Shown: positions 11,737 to 39,555 of the stretch, one piece after another
Position numbering within the stretch: position 1 is the first letter of the stretch
Layout of the letters: each line of letters starts with the position of its first letter
From: Ephydatia muelleri
Lineage: Eukaryota; Porifera; Demospongiae; Spongillida; Spongillidae
Assembly: GCA_013339895.1 (NCBI GenBank)
Contig: JABACO010000022.1
Span: 6,935,451-6,999,450 of the forward strand
Reading direction: 5' to 3'
DNA length: 64,000 bases
Notes under the pieces: generated by a model
The model's input: only the letters and a program-made list of their open reading frames with translations
Databases searched by the model: none
What the model was told of the DNA's origin: nothing
Position numbers and translations under genes: made by a program

Positions 11737-12551
11737 ATGGCTGGAGCTGTAACACGTTACTTACGCTTGTACAATTCGTGGCAAACGTTGCACGCAATGA
11801 CGAGTAGTCTAACCACGGCAGCACTCTCGCGCGAGGAAAAGTGGAAGTGGATGCACACGCTCCACGAGGGTTGCAAGCGCAACGACATACAGACGACCAT
11901 GCAAGCGTTTCAGCATCTCGCGCACAATGGATGTGACCCCAGTCAGAACAGCGTGAGCGCAGTTTTGCATGTGTGCGGCGAGAGGGGCGACAAATCGGCC
12001 TTTCAGCTCGTCGACGAATACATACGATCGAAAGACAGCGCCTGGAGCGATAACGAGCAGCTGTGCAACTCGCTCATCCAGTATAAATGCAAAGTGGAAG
12101 ACTATCACGGAGCCAGGGATATTTTTCAAGACATGCAGGCGAAAAAGCTAAAGATTCGACATGGGTCGATATGGATTTTGCTAGACGAAGTTGTTTATCG
12201 TCAGGATGCAGGGTATGCGGAAGAGCTGCTCAAGATGTGCGCGGAAATCGGCGTACCCGCTCCAATTGGAGAACACCTACTACAGCTAGCCATCACCAGC
12301 GGGCACTCAGCCCTAGCCACCGACCTCATGGCGACGTACGCAAACGTACGACAGCGCGTTGAGAGAGAGGTGGCGTACAAATTTGTCGACTGGTTGAACA
12401 GGTATGTACCGTTTGTGCTGCATATATGTTAATTTAGCTGATGTAATCACGTGCGACACAGCTGCTTTCCTGGGCGCTACGAAGTGAAATCTCCAGTTGG
12501 CATATCAAAAAGGTGCAATGTTGTCGTGTGTGCATGTGTGTGCGTGCGTGT

Positions 12552-12597
<46 letters not shown>

Positions 12598-12908
12598 GTA
12601 AATTCTGTTGCGTCCGTATGGTAGTACTCAGCCAATTTATAAATTGCTTTTCATATAGTGGGGAGTGTGATGGGTGTGGCCACCATCTCAATAGCAACGT
12701 GCTCACAGCAACGGAGCACCAACTTCTGCTCGACCACACCTCCAATGTGATGAGCATGGAGGCAAACTCCTTCCAGAACAACAAACGTTATGTGGATGAG
12801 GGACGCAGGCTGGGGGAGATGGTGAGGCACGAAAGACCCTTCACTGCTGTAGTGGATGGACTGAACGTTTCACACATTAGCCAGACAAGAGCCAATCCAA
12901 ACCTGGTG

Positions 12909-12939
<31 letters not shown>

Positions 12940-14727
12940 TGTGTGTGTGTGTTCGTGTGTACATGTATGTACCAGCCAAGCAACGTTTGATGTGAAATAC
13001 CCAAACCATTTAATAACCACTGAATAACCAGTGGATAACCATATCATGATCAGACATGGAAGTACAAAACATTCTCTCTGCACAATATTTTGCTCAGGAG
13101 CTGGAGCCCCTGGGGGCCAAGGGGGGGGGGGGGGGGGGGCACTGCTAATTGTGCCACAGCAATTGTGTGTATTATTTGTTCCTCTCAACATCAGTAGACA
13201 TGTGTATAAGCAAGTGTGCATCTCAAGTGTTGCTATAGTAATCATGGCTACATGTACCTTGTCAGCTCAATAAATACAAAATGTCCGGACAGGACATACA
13301 AACTCAACAGTCTCAGATTTTATAGAGGCAATGGAAACTGTTGATTTTCACTGCCCTCATCCCTTCCCCTCCCCTCCCCTCCCTCCTCTGCCCCCTCCCC
13401 CTCATCCCTTCCCCTCCCCCTCATCCCTTCCCTCCCCTCCTCTGCCCCCTCCCCCTCATCCCTTCCCCTCCCCCTCATCCCTTCCCTCCCCTCCTCTGCC
13501 CCCTCCCCCTCATCCCTTCCCCTCCCCCTCATCCCTTCCCCCTCCCCCTCATCCCTTCCCCCCTCCCCCTCATCCCTTCCCCCTCCCCCCTCCCCCTCCC
13601 CTCCTCTGCCCCCCTCCCCCTCATCCCTTCCCCTCCCCTCCTCTGCCCCCCACAGCTGTTAGCTGTACTTCGGCAGCTCTCCAGGCAGCAGGGTTCCAAA
13701 GTGTTGGTGATTGCTCGCAGACACCTGGCCTCCATGGACAGAGGCAAGCTAGAGCAGCACCAGAGGCTCCTGAGGGCCTCCAACGTCCATTGCTTCTTCA
13801 CAGAGAACAGGCAAGGCAAGGCTAAGGCCAGCAAAGATTGGCCAGCACAGTGTGTGCAGACACATTGATATGTGTATCCTTGTGCAGGTGTTTCAAAATG
13901 TCAATTTAGATAGTACCTAAGTTGTTTTGAAACAACTGCCACATTGTGTCTGTCCCAATGTAATACTTAACTCTGTAATAGAATTATATGTAGCTCATAC
14001 AATCGTTCAGACAGCTTAATACTAATGCTTAATATGTTCTGTAATCCAGGTACTGATGATGTTATGACTAACTTTCCCTTTTAGAGTTGCGGACGATTGC
14101 TACTTTCTGTACTCTAGTTTCTTGTCTGGTCCCAACACCTGGTTTGTTTCCAACGATGCTCTGGGTGACCATCTTGCCAGTCTCCCTCCTCACCTTCAAG
14201 TGAGCACAAGAGTGAGAGGGAAGGAGGTTGTGTGAGGGAAGAGAGGAGAGGGTTGTGTGAGGGAAGAGAGGAGAGGGTTGTGTGAGGGAAGAGAGGAGAG
14301 GGTTGTGTGAGGGAAGAGAGGAGAGCGTTGTGTGAGGGAAGAGAGGAGGGGTTGTGTGAGGGAAGAGAGGAGCGGTTGTGTGAGGGAAGAGAGGAGAGGG
14401 TTGTGTGAGGGAAGAGAGGAGAGGGTTGTGTGAGGGAAGAGAGGAGGGTGTGTAGGGAAGGAGAGAGAGCTTTTGTTCACAATGTCTAACACACACAGAC
14501 AATCTTTCGAAAATGGAAGAGGAGTAGGCAAGTTGGAATCTTGGTGAACCCAATAACGGTGAGCCCTCTTCTATGCTGTGGCCACCCTTGATGCAGTACA
14601 TGTGTGCTTGGTTCTGCAGTTCCAGTATCCAAATGGTTATGATGAAGTGGTCCAGTGGACCCAGACCAACTGGCATCTGCCCCTGGAGAGTGGAGGCTGG
14701 CTGTGTGGTAGCCAGCAGCGGAGCTAG
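11737..14727 (+). CDS. PRORP: PRORP (MRPP3), protein-only RNase P catalytic subunit, 6 exons, 449 aa
   Basis: PRORP cleaves 5' leaders from precursor tRNAs; in animals it works in mitochondria with MRPP1 and MRPP2. Exons: 11737-12401, 12659-12905, 13656-13810, 14085-14199, 14499-14558, 14620-14727; phases join into 449 residues. Residues 1-25 are basic and hydrophobic like a mitochondrial presequence. Residues about 30-215 are PPR helices. A zinc site is formed by CDGC (Cys225, Cys228) and His433/Cys443 near the C-terminus. The NYN metallonuclease domain shows VVDGLNV (Asp288), VADDCYFLY (Asp359, Asp360) and FVSNDALGDH (Asp380), matching the four metal-binding aspartates of the family. Intron 3 has a GC donor (AG/GCAAGG at 13811), which is required to join FFTEN to RVADD in frame. 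It is shorter than human MRPP3, mainly at the N-terminus. Confidence 0.95.
13345..13654. repeat. CCCTCCCCCTCATCCCTTCC satellite in PRORP intron 2
   Basis: Tandem pyrimidine-rich units run up to the exon 3 acceptor at 13655 and supply its polypyrimidine tract. A G run (about 13121-13139) lies upstream in the same intron. Confidence 0.88.
14212..14458. repeat. 25-bp minisatellite (GAGGAGAGGGTTGTGTGAGG type) in PRORP intron 4
   Basis: About ten copies of a roughly 25-bp unit, some shortened, begin directly after the exon 4 donor. Confidence 0.88.
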
Positions 14728-15207
14728 CCAGTCTCATGACACCCCACACACAATTATAATCATTTGCACATTGCTGCATAGACTTCAAAAATTGTTGCTT
14801 TGTATTTTTTGTTATTGCAACTCCGTGGTGTGATGGTGACACGCAATTACACCAGCGGCACAAATTATGATATGATTTCAGTTTTGACCGAATTGTACCA
14901 AATGTATCCTTCGTCCCATCTAGCTTGGCATGCGTGTATTTGGACACCCATGCAAGTGCACACCTTCCGGTTCTGTTTGAAGTATGAAACCTTTCAGAGA
15001 GCCAATGTCAGAACCTTTGTTGTGGTTGTCTTGCAATCGATTTGCTTGCCTTGATGAACTGCCTAGGAAGTGTAATTGATCGTTAAGATAATGCTCACAA
15101 ACTAGTTGTATAGTAATTTTGATGCTGAAATATTTTTTGGTGAGGCACACCTGCTTATGTGAACATTTTTAATTATTATTTTTTTATATTGGAATTCACT
15201 CAAAACT

Positions 15208-15213
15208 TTATTT
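15208..15213 (-). terminator. Candidate MFSD8 polyadenylation signal (AATAAA on minus strand)
   Basis: TTTATT on the plus strand, 207 bp downstream of the MFSD8 stop codon. MFSD8 and PRORP are convergent with 692 bp between their stop codons. Confidence 0.5.
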
Positions 15214-15419
15214 TTGCAATTGAAAAGTTCCAAAGTACAGTATTTAACTACTGCACAGTTGCAATTCTTTGCAAATGGCTGAATATTTATAGCACAGCAA
15301 ACATATACATGAAAGTGGCATGATACAACACCACATCTCAAGATTGGTGAGAAAATAGAACAAACAGGAGGCACCTCCCCCAGCACCACTACACACTACC
15401 ACACAAACATGCAGCCATG

Positions 15420-21104
<5,685 letters not shown>

Positions 21105-21261
21105 GTGATTTCCTTGTGACCGCCACTCACCTCGTAACACCGCTTTCAATAATTGTACAATAATTATACCAGTCTTTTTATATTATATACCGTATATTGC
21201 TCACGAAATTACGGCGAAGATTTTATTGATCCAGGATAAACACTCATAACAAGTCGGGAGC
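21105..21261. promoter_or_regulatory. Putative bidirectional promoter between MFSD8 and the PI3K gene (157 bp)
   Basis: The two start codons are divergent and only 157 bp apart, so both core promoters and 5' UTRs must fit in this stretch. It is AT-rich in the middle, with a TATATTATATAC segment near 21178-21189. No splice acceptor suggesting an upstream untranslated exon was noticed, but one cannot be excluded. Confidence 0.55.
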
Positions 21262-31711
<10,450 letters not shown>

Positions 31712-32096
31712 ACATCTTGTTTTGTATTTTGTTTCTTTTTCTTGTTTTTGTTGAAAGAAGAGAACTTTATTTTTAGCTCCAAAGAATTTGCCACATTTTA
31801 TATTGCAGTGTAGGTGTTGTCTGCACACACTTGTTTGTACATGTGCATATGTGGATGTACGTGCATTGGACTGTTGTAATAATTACAAATCCATATACAA
31901 TTATGATATGCATTATTCATTGGACTGGTTATGCTAGAGTAGCTGCAGGCTTCCGGGTGCTGAGGCAATACTGGACTCAATTCAACAGCAAGTAACGCAG
32001 CAAATCCACTCGCACATGCATACACGTGGACTCTAAGCACACTGTGCTTGACCCGTGACATCACATGATGCCTCTCTTTCCCCTTCCCACACCGCC

Positions 32097-32102
32097 AATA
32101 AA
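32097..32102 (+). terminator. Candidate PI3K polyadenylation signal AATAAA
   Basis: It is 386 bp after the PI3K stop and the first plus-strand AATAAA that I found downstream. Confidence 0.35.
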
Positions 32103-32439
32103 TACCTCATGCAAGCAGTACCACAATCAGCATAACGTCCACAAATATTGTACAAGTTAGTTTCCACACACATAACATATACGAAGAAATATAGTCCACA
32201 CACATAACAAATGTTCACATACATGTGGGCAGACAATTCCTCTGACCCCACAAACCCTGCACACACACATCAGTATTCTCTGTGTTCACATTGGATCACT
32301 TCACTTGGCTGACCCACCCCCCAGGGGCAAGGTTCCCATTTCACTGGTTGTAAGAATCATGTGACTGTTTGCTTCAGCAAGCTTCTGGGTGCAAGCATCC
32401 ACACAGATCACCTGTGCAAACAAAATGGAGTGACATACA

Positions 32440-32992
32440 TGCAGTGGTGTGTATTGGAAGAGGCTATCTATGCAGTGGTGTGTATTGGAAGAGGCTATCT
32501 ATGCGGTGGTGTGTATTGGGAGAGGCTATCTATGCAGTGGTGTGTATTGGAAGAGACTATCTATGCAGTGGTGTGTATTGGAAGAGACTATATGTGCAGT
32601 GGTGTGTATTGGAAGAGGCTATCTATGCAGTGGTGTGTATTGGAAGAGGCTATCTATGCAGTGGTGTGTATTGGAAGAGGCTATCTATGCAGTGGTGTGT
32701 ATTGGAAGAGGCTATCTATGCAGTGGTGTGTATTGGAAGAGGCTATCTATGCAGTGGTGTGTATTGGAAGAGGCTATCTATGCAGTGGTGTGTATTGGAA
32801 GAGGCTATCTATGCAGTGGTGTGTATTGGAAGAGGCTATCTATGCAGTGGTGTGTATTGGAAAAGGCTATCTGTGCAGTGGTGTGTATTAGAAGTGGTTA
32901 TCTATGCAGTGGTGTGTATTGGAAGAGGGGTGTGTATTGGAAGAGGGGTGTGTATTGGAAGAGGCTATCTGTGCAGTGGTGGGAAGAGGCTA
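32440..32992. repeat. 31-bp minisatellite, about 17 copies
   Basis: The unit reads ATGCAGTGGTGTGTATTGG followed by AAGAGGCTATCT. Units are nearly identical; the last ones are shortened to GGTGTGTATTGGAAGAG. Because 31 is not a multiple of three, its open frames cycle through the same peptide three times. Confidence 0.95.
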
Positions 32993-32999
32993 TGCATAC

Positions 33000-33966
33000 A
33001 GCAGGTTGCCATTCACTAATATAGCACAGTGTCTATAAAGATCAGAGGTGGAGGATTTTCGGTTTCGGACATTTTGGTCCAGGTACCAAGAGGTAATTGG
33101 TCTGCTATTAGGTGAGGGAACAGTTAGGGTTACGTCAGGGTTAGGAGCCATCTTTCTAAATCTGGACCTGAATATTTGTTGGCAGACTAAACATCTCTAT
33201 CAACAGCCACATTACTGACGAGAAGGTCAAATATTTGCTGGATGATTTCCCCAGCTCCGTTTGCACAGGGACGGTTCGAATAATAGAATATAATAAGCAA
33301 CGAGGCCAGACTGACTTATGTAATGACAAGTCTAGTTTTCCATCCATACCAAGGTCCCAATTTAATGCGCTACCACACGTGCGATGTACGATGGGCTGGG
33401 GACGAGGGAAGCGCATAAGTACTGTATGCTGAACACAACATACATACGTATAGAAAATGAATACTACCCCAAAATACGTTCTTACATACATGCGATTCGT
33501 TACCTCTTCCGCGGTCAATCGCGCACGTCCGAAGTCACGAACACAGCTTCCGAAGCAGCGACTGGTTAACCGATTGTACAACAGTGTGTAATCTCGAAGC
33601 TGACGAAGAGTAGCGGAGTTTACATTCTTACACGTTCAACACACGCAGGATTAGCCCTGACATAGAGGCAGCACGCTTACGTTCTGCAAAGCTACAGGAT
33701 CTATCCTGGATGGATCCATACAACCACTTGCTCACGTGGCTCACGTGGCCCAGCCATAATTTAATGTTACACACGTATGGTGAGGTTCAACAATCAAGAT
33801 AGTTTTTTACGTGGATATTACTGTTTATTCCCGCTGTTTACCACGGATGTTTTGCATTGGACAATAGGTTTTATATTTGGAACACCAAAGAAAATTTACG
33901 GTATTAATTCCAGTATGGCGGCTTCAGAGCTCATTAACTTTTAAGCTCCACATAGATCTGGCGCAT
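33000..33966. other. Unique-looking sequence left of the transposon
   Basis: Short open frames exist on both strands (for example 33156-33581 minus) but none shows a recognised domain or convincing splice structure. Confidence 0.4.
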
Positions 33967-34606
33967 GTACGGTGGCCCTGGAGGTCGCGAGCAAACACTG
34001 CACACTTGTGGGTTTTGCGCATTACACGTCGGCCGGTTTTGTGGTTATACACTGACCACTAACACGGGTTTCGGGTTTAAACAATAACAAAAGGCGATTT
34101 GCGTGTCCGGACATTAAACAATTCACGTCATACGTTGCAAAACAAAAGGCGGTTTGCGTGTCCGGACATAACATCGATATTAACATTAAACAAATCACGT
34201 CATACGTTGCAAAACAAAACACGATTTTTACCTAAAACATTGCCCGTAAGCTAAAACATTGCACGTAAGTCGTTCTAAAACATTGCACTTCAGTCGTTTA
34301 ATAATATTTTAAACACAAAACATTATAGGGCCTATAACTATTAAAACTATCGACCAGGCGAGCTCACGTTGCCGATAAGGGAGAAACGTACAAACGTGTC
34401 TGGCTGGAGGAATGCACCGCGAAGACCGTGCAGTTGAAGGTACGTACCGACACTGCGTGTTCACTATGACGCCAAGTAACCAATCTCCATGCAGGGCTTA
34501 TCTTAAAATACTGGAGACAGCACAAGAATACAGGCGTGATTTTGACGTATCTGCGCACAGTCCATCACGTTGCAGTCGGGTATGACATAGGCCTACATTG
34601 TGTGAT

Positions 34607-34615
<9 letters not shown>
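33967..34615 (+). repeat. Left terminal inverted repeat
   Basis: It contains subterminal direct repeats: two copies of GCGTGTCCGGACAT...TCACGTCATACGTTGCAAAAC (about 34093-34150 and 34151-34212) and copies of TAAAACATTGCNCGTAAG (34226-34295). Such repeats are typical transposase-binding sites in TIR elements. A (TG)n tract (34609-34694) follows at its inner end. Confidence 0.88.
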
Positions 34616-34695
<80 letters not shown>

Positions 34696-34877
34696 ATGTG
34701 CATGTGCATGTGCATGTGAGTGTGTTGTGCATGTGGCGCACACACAGAGGGAGATTTGTGTGTCTGTATCAATGCATGTCTGTCTGCATTGTGAGTGGTG
34801 TGTAAATATGTATATCTGCATGGTGTACTTAGTGTACTTGTTACAGGCTGACATGGTTGAAACAGAAACTTGCAACA

Positions 34878-35918
34878 ATGGGTCTAAAACGGCGGAATGT
34901 GTGTGAAACACAGCTGTCGGTTGTGTACGACGCAATAAAGGTAGGTTGCCTGTTAGATACACCATTAGTTTATGACTATTTTTATATTTCAGCATGAGCT
35001 AAAGACATCTAACTGTTTGTTGGGTTATCGAGCCATGTGGAGACTACTGCAAACCAAATATGGTTATAAAACGAAACGGTTATTGACTCTGGGGTGCATT
35101 GTTGCTGGTGTGCACATGTGACTATACTGATACCTTGTTATAGGGCTACAGTAATGATGCTCCTTGCCGTAATGGACCCTGCTGGGTCACGTCAGCGTAG
35201 GATGCGAAGGCTCCAAAGAAGACGGTATTGGAACCAGGTTAGTGCTTAACGAATCTTAACTGTAAAAATCACCTTTGGAACATTTTAGGGTCCAAATTGG
35301 TGCTGGCATATTGACGGCTATGATAAGCTCAAACCATATGGGTTTCCTATACATGCTTGCATTGATGGGTGCGTAAAGTTATGTAGTATTTTGTTCGTAG
35401 TTCATTGCAACTCGCTGTGTACAGATTTTCAAGAAAAATCATCTGGCTTGAGTTGACCAGCACAAATAATGATCCTCAAGTGGTTGCTTCATTTTACTTG
35501 GATGCATTGCTTAAGCTAAAAGGTTAGCACAAATTCTTTTCAGTACCTACCATTTTGCAAAATGGCCATCTTACCCCTTTCACAATGGATTCTTCAGCAC
35601 TATGACTCTTCTCACCATTTTCCACACTCTTTCCCACATGCCTTCCTATGAATCTATTTCTATCTCTTCCAGGTCTCTACATCCTTCACATGTCTATACT
35701 GATTGCTCTCTTGCATCTCCCTTCCTCTGTCCAATTTCCATCCTCTTATATATCCCAATCATCGATTCATATCACTATACCATGTCCCATCACTCTACTT
35801 CCCTCTTCCCTCATGACCATCTTGACTGCAGGTTGATGTAGTGTTAATCTGGCCTATGTGGTGTTAATCAATAGGGAGGGTGATGCATTGTTATCACTAC
35901 ATACACATGCATACACAT

Positions 35919-35989
<71 letters not shown>

Positions 35990-36856
35990 ACACTTGCAAC
36001 CCAAATGCCATCATCATAAATCAGGGTGTCCCTCACGAATGCGAAGTGACCATGGAACAGAGAACACTATTATAGCCTTGTGTCAGATGGTACTACGACA
36101 TAATCATACTGATCATCATGCTGGATGCAATAGTTTTGTGTTTGGGAGCTCTGTCAGAAATACCGTGGGCTATGTTTCCAAGTGAACTGTTTTTGCTAAT
36201 AAACATTGACACCCCACAGCGTATTGAAAGCTGGTGGTCTAGACTCAGGGCTTTCAAAACCTCATGGTGGATTGATCTTTTCAAGGTACAATGCACCTAC
36301 TTATTCAAATTATCTAGCCATTATGCATAGTGGTCATTGCCAGTCACTAGTTGAGGATGGTTTCTATGACCCTACCATCACACTCCAAAGGTGAGTCCGA
36401 GTTTTAGTATGCATGTAGCATCCTATTAACTCTAAAATCATCACAGGCACATTGCAGCATATGTATTTGAACCTTTGCTGAGAAAGGAGTTGCATGAATT
36501 TAAGGAGAGGTGGAACCAACACAGGATTCGGTACAACAGACATGCTGTATGCCCTGGAGGTGTTCCTGATGACCTTTACACACTTTCAGGTCAGTTGTGC
36601 TTATGTTTCATATAAGTATAATACTACCTTCCTTCACCTAGACGATTGCAAACAGGACATTGATCCTGATGTTCTGGCATTCTTGCTTGTGAAGTATGGA
36701 TGTGATGCTCCTGGTTTTTATCCTGAAGAATTTGGTGCCTTGGCTAGTCACTTTCTTGCTATCGTACAACTTACACAGGATGAGATCACACCCACTAACT
36801 GTAGGGACATTTACTGCTATTTACTCGGCATGCTTTCTTCCATTCTACCTGCATAA
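34878..36856 (+). CDS. rve/DDE-type integrase (transposase) gene of the element, 10 exons, 343 aa from first ATG
   Basis: Exons: 34878 (or from acceptor 34846)-34940, 34993-35078, 35144-35237, 35289-35368, 35425-35522, 36025-36164, 36220-36285, 36344-36390, 36447-36589, 36642-36856; all phases join. Features in order: a short basic helical N-terminus (GLKRRN, GYRAMWRLLQ), a basic stretch (RQRRMRRLQRRRYWNQ), GPNWCWHIDGYDKLKPYGF with the first catalytic Asp90, FSRKIIWLEL, RSDHGTEN with Asp149, GSSVRNTRIESWW with Glu190, and WNQHRIRYN. This is the integrase-core family I know from many invertebrate genomes. Frame LTWLKQKLATM continues upstream of the ATG to an acceptor at 34846, so an extra 5' exon is possible. 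Intron 5 is enlarged by a (CA)n tract (35920-35988). Compact introns of 50-60 bp elsewhere are unusual for a transposase gene. Confidence 0.88.
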
Positions 36857-36904
36857 TTATAAGTATTGACTCTTGATTATTGGATTGGGAGTGGGAGGGG
36901 AGTG

Positions 36905-36910
36905 TATAAA
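36905..36910 (+). promoter_or_regulatory. TATAAA box upstream of the kinase gene
   Basis: TATAAA lies 58 bp before the kinase ATG and 48 bp after the integrase stop, suggesting that the kinase gene has its own promoter rather than read-through transcription. Confidence 0.45.
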
Positions 36911-36967
36911 TTGTTCATAATTAGATTACTGTATCATTCACCTTCATCGATCGTGTTCACATGAGAC

Positions 36968-39311
36968 ATGGACAGTACTAGCAGGAGAGACAAAAGTCCC
37001 GAAGATAAGTCGAGATCATCGTTTACACCCCAGGTCCGTGCTGCGGTGCGTCGCTTTATAAATGAGGTGGATCAGGAGGAAAGGGAGCCTATTAGTAAGA
37101 AGAAAGTCAGCACCATAGAAGGGCTGTGTGCGGCATACCAAGACAGTGTCAAAAACAAAAGAACTGGAGATCCATCAGGCTCGAATGCTGCTAAGAGGAG
37201 TAGAGAAGAAAAGGAAAATGGCAAGATGTTTGGAGTAAGACATGCACGCACACCTCCGGCAGAAACGATAACGTATACATGTATTTCTACTTCATTTGCT
37301 ATTAAGTGTTGCGCGATCTGCTATTATGTATATCACTATGCCTGGGTTTTTTTTGCATCCACCTCAATTAATTGAAGTCATGCAAATGCATGTATATCGG
37401 CATTTCCAGTGCAGTGATTTTATTCATGTAGATGAATGTGTGCAGAATGAAAAAAAACAAGTCGGACGGGTATAAAAGACAAGGAGAAGTGCACAGGGTG
37501 TCTGGGTTCATGCACGAAGATAACTACGACACAACTTTGCGCAAAGCTGTAGCGCCGCTGCTGGACAAGGCCGCAAATTATAATAAGTGTCACCTCGTCA
37601 TGGCCGGAGGCCGTGTCTCAAATCTGCCACTTATCAGCAAACAACGTCCGTGGAGCCTTGGCGGGTTTATGGAGGAGCTCGGGGGGTTTGAGAAAGGCAA
37701 GAGACTGGTTATTGGGGTGTATGTACCAAATGATGTAAGTTCACCACCTACATGGTGTTAAATATTCCACGTCACACTTAAACATGTACATTCCCTCCTT
37801 TTCAAAAGGACACCACTATAACTGACCACTCTGATAAAGATATTTTAATATCACCACCTCGTGCCAGTGAGTCTTCCTATAATGGGACAAGAGGCTATAC
37901 AGTGACAAAACTAAATTCAATTTGATTGTTCATTGCATCCCTTTAATTATTACCACTGATTTAGGAAAGTCCCGTCCATGTAATCCAACAGCTGACCACC
38001 ACATCGACCTTTGCGCACATGAAGAATCAGGTTTGTGTAATTGCATGGGTTATACTGATCTCATTTTTAGTTTCATTAGCATCATCAGAACCAAGCCAAG
38101 CTTTAAACTTGCCCAAACCAGGTAAAGACAGTGAACTATGTGATAACACGGAATGTGATAATTTACGCAGTTACAGCACGAGAGAGACTTAATGAGCTGG
38201 ATCTTACAGAAGGTACAACTTAAATTAGATCACTGAAGATGTTTATCCATGCCGGTTACTTTATTATTTTCTTGTAAGATGGACTGCTGGTGCCATTAGA
38301 GAAGATTGAGATTGGGGCCAAAATTGGTGGTGGGACATTCGGGTCTGTACACAAAGGAATGTTGTTTGGGACTGATGTTGCCATCAAGATAGTCACAATT
38401 CCTGAGGGTGATGTAAAAAGGGAGGCTATGAAGGAAGTTGAAATATTAAAGTAGGTCATGCAATGTTATTGCTGTTATTAGTTAAGTATGTATGCATTAT
38501 CTTTTAGAAAGCTCAGGCACCCCAACATAGTAAATCTAATGGGGGTTTGCTATGAGGTGAGCCAGCTGCTTCTTGTCACAAATTACATCGACGGAAGCAA
38601 CCTACACCAAATTATTTTCTACAATTCATGTGACGTGAGTGAAACTCATATGTCATGCATGTCACCTAACAAACATGTTTATTTCCAGCTTGATACACCT
38701 AAGAGGATTAACATATGCATTCAGATTGCAAAGGCTCTTGCATATATGCATGGTCGGGACCCTGTAATAATTCACCAAGATATAAAACCTGCAAATATAA
38801 TGGTAAAACACCATGTGTGCATATATAGTCACATGAATCATTTCACATGCAGGTAACAAGCAGTGATCTGCATGTATTTGTCTGCGACCTTGGTGTGGCC
38901 AAGTTACAAAGCAAGTTAGCCATCCACAAGACGTCCAGAGGTCCAGGTGCTGGAACAGTAGCGTACAAGGCTCCTGAGATGTTTAGGGACTCAAGGCGTT
39001 CCACCCCAGTTTATATTTACTCCTTTGGTTGTGTAATTATCGAACTTTTTACAGGTAAAAGACTTATTTTAGTCTGCATTTGGCTGCTTGCCTTCACTCA
39101 ATATTTGATTACAGGGAAAAGGGTATGGGGTGAATTGGATACATGCCAAATCACCTGTAAGATACTTGGTACCCGAGAGGATGACCCCCAGACACCATCT
39201 TGCGAAGAAGTACCTGAAGAGCACAGAGAAATCTGTGCTCGCAGCACAGCTCTAGATGGATCAGATAGACCGTCTGCACAGGAGATGTTGGAATATTTTA
39301 AGCTACAATGA
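36968..39311 (+). CDS. Protein kinase carried by the transposon (TKL-like domain with unknown N-terminal region), 11 exons, 526 aa
   Basis: Exons: 36968-37234, 37432-37734, 37809-37866, 37965-38030, 38089-38121, 38171-38212, 38279-38450, 38508-38634, 38689-38802, 38853-39054, 39115-39311; phases join with no lesion. Residues 1-90 are charged and probably disordered. Residues about 90-190 form a compact region (HLVMAGGRVSNLPLISKQRP, KGKRLVIGVYVPND) that I do not recognise. The C-terminal kinase domain has the Gly loop IGGGTFGS, VAIK (Lys293), HPNIVNLMGVCYE, catalytic loop HQDIKPANIM (Asp387, Asn392), DLG (Asp406) in place of DFG, and YKAPEM (Glu436). Catalytic residues are present, so activity is plausible. 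The subdomain IX Asp is Tyr448 (VYIYSFG). Resemblance is to receptor-interacting/MLK-type TKL kinases. It lies between the inverted repeats, so it moves with the element. Confidence 0.88.
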
Positions 39312-39332
39312 CGTGTGTATCATTGACAATGA

Positions 39333-39338
39333 AATAAA
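39333..39338 (+). terminator. Polyadenylation signal AATAAA of the kinase gene
   Basis: AATAAA begins 22 bp after the kinase stop codon. Confidence 0.65.
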
Positions 39339-39394
39339 GAGCATTGATGATAAACAGCAAAAGCAAAACGAATGGGAGAGAAAAGACAAACACC

Positions 39395-39493
39395 AGCATG
39401 ATGATGACATATAGTGCCAGTGTTCTCTGTTCCATGGTCACTTCGCATTCGTGAGGGGCACCTTGATTTATAATGATGGCATTTGGGTTGCAA

Positions 39494-39555
<62 letters not shown>

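Noticed and set aside
32361-33024. Three overlapping plus-strand frames with a repeated YAVVCIGRG peptide
   Set aside because: They are the 31-bp minisatellite read in three phases, with no flanking conserved sequence.
33156-33581. 141-residue minus-strand frame left of the transposon
   Set aside because: No recognisable domain, no supporting splice or promoter signals; likely chance.
34364-34558. Matching frames MRRYVKITPVF (minus) and MCRYVKITPVF (41997-42191, plus)
   Set aside because: They are identical only because they lie in the inverted terminal repeats; no evidence that they are expressed proteins.
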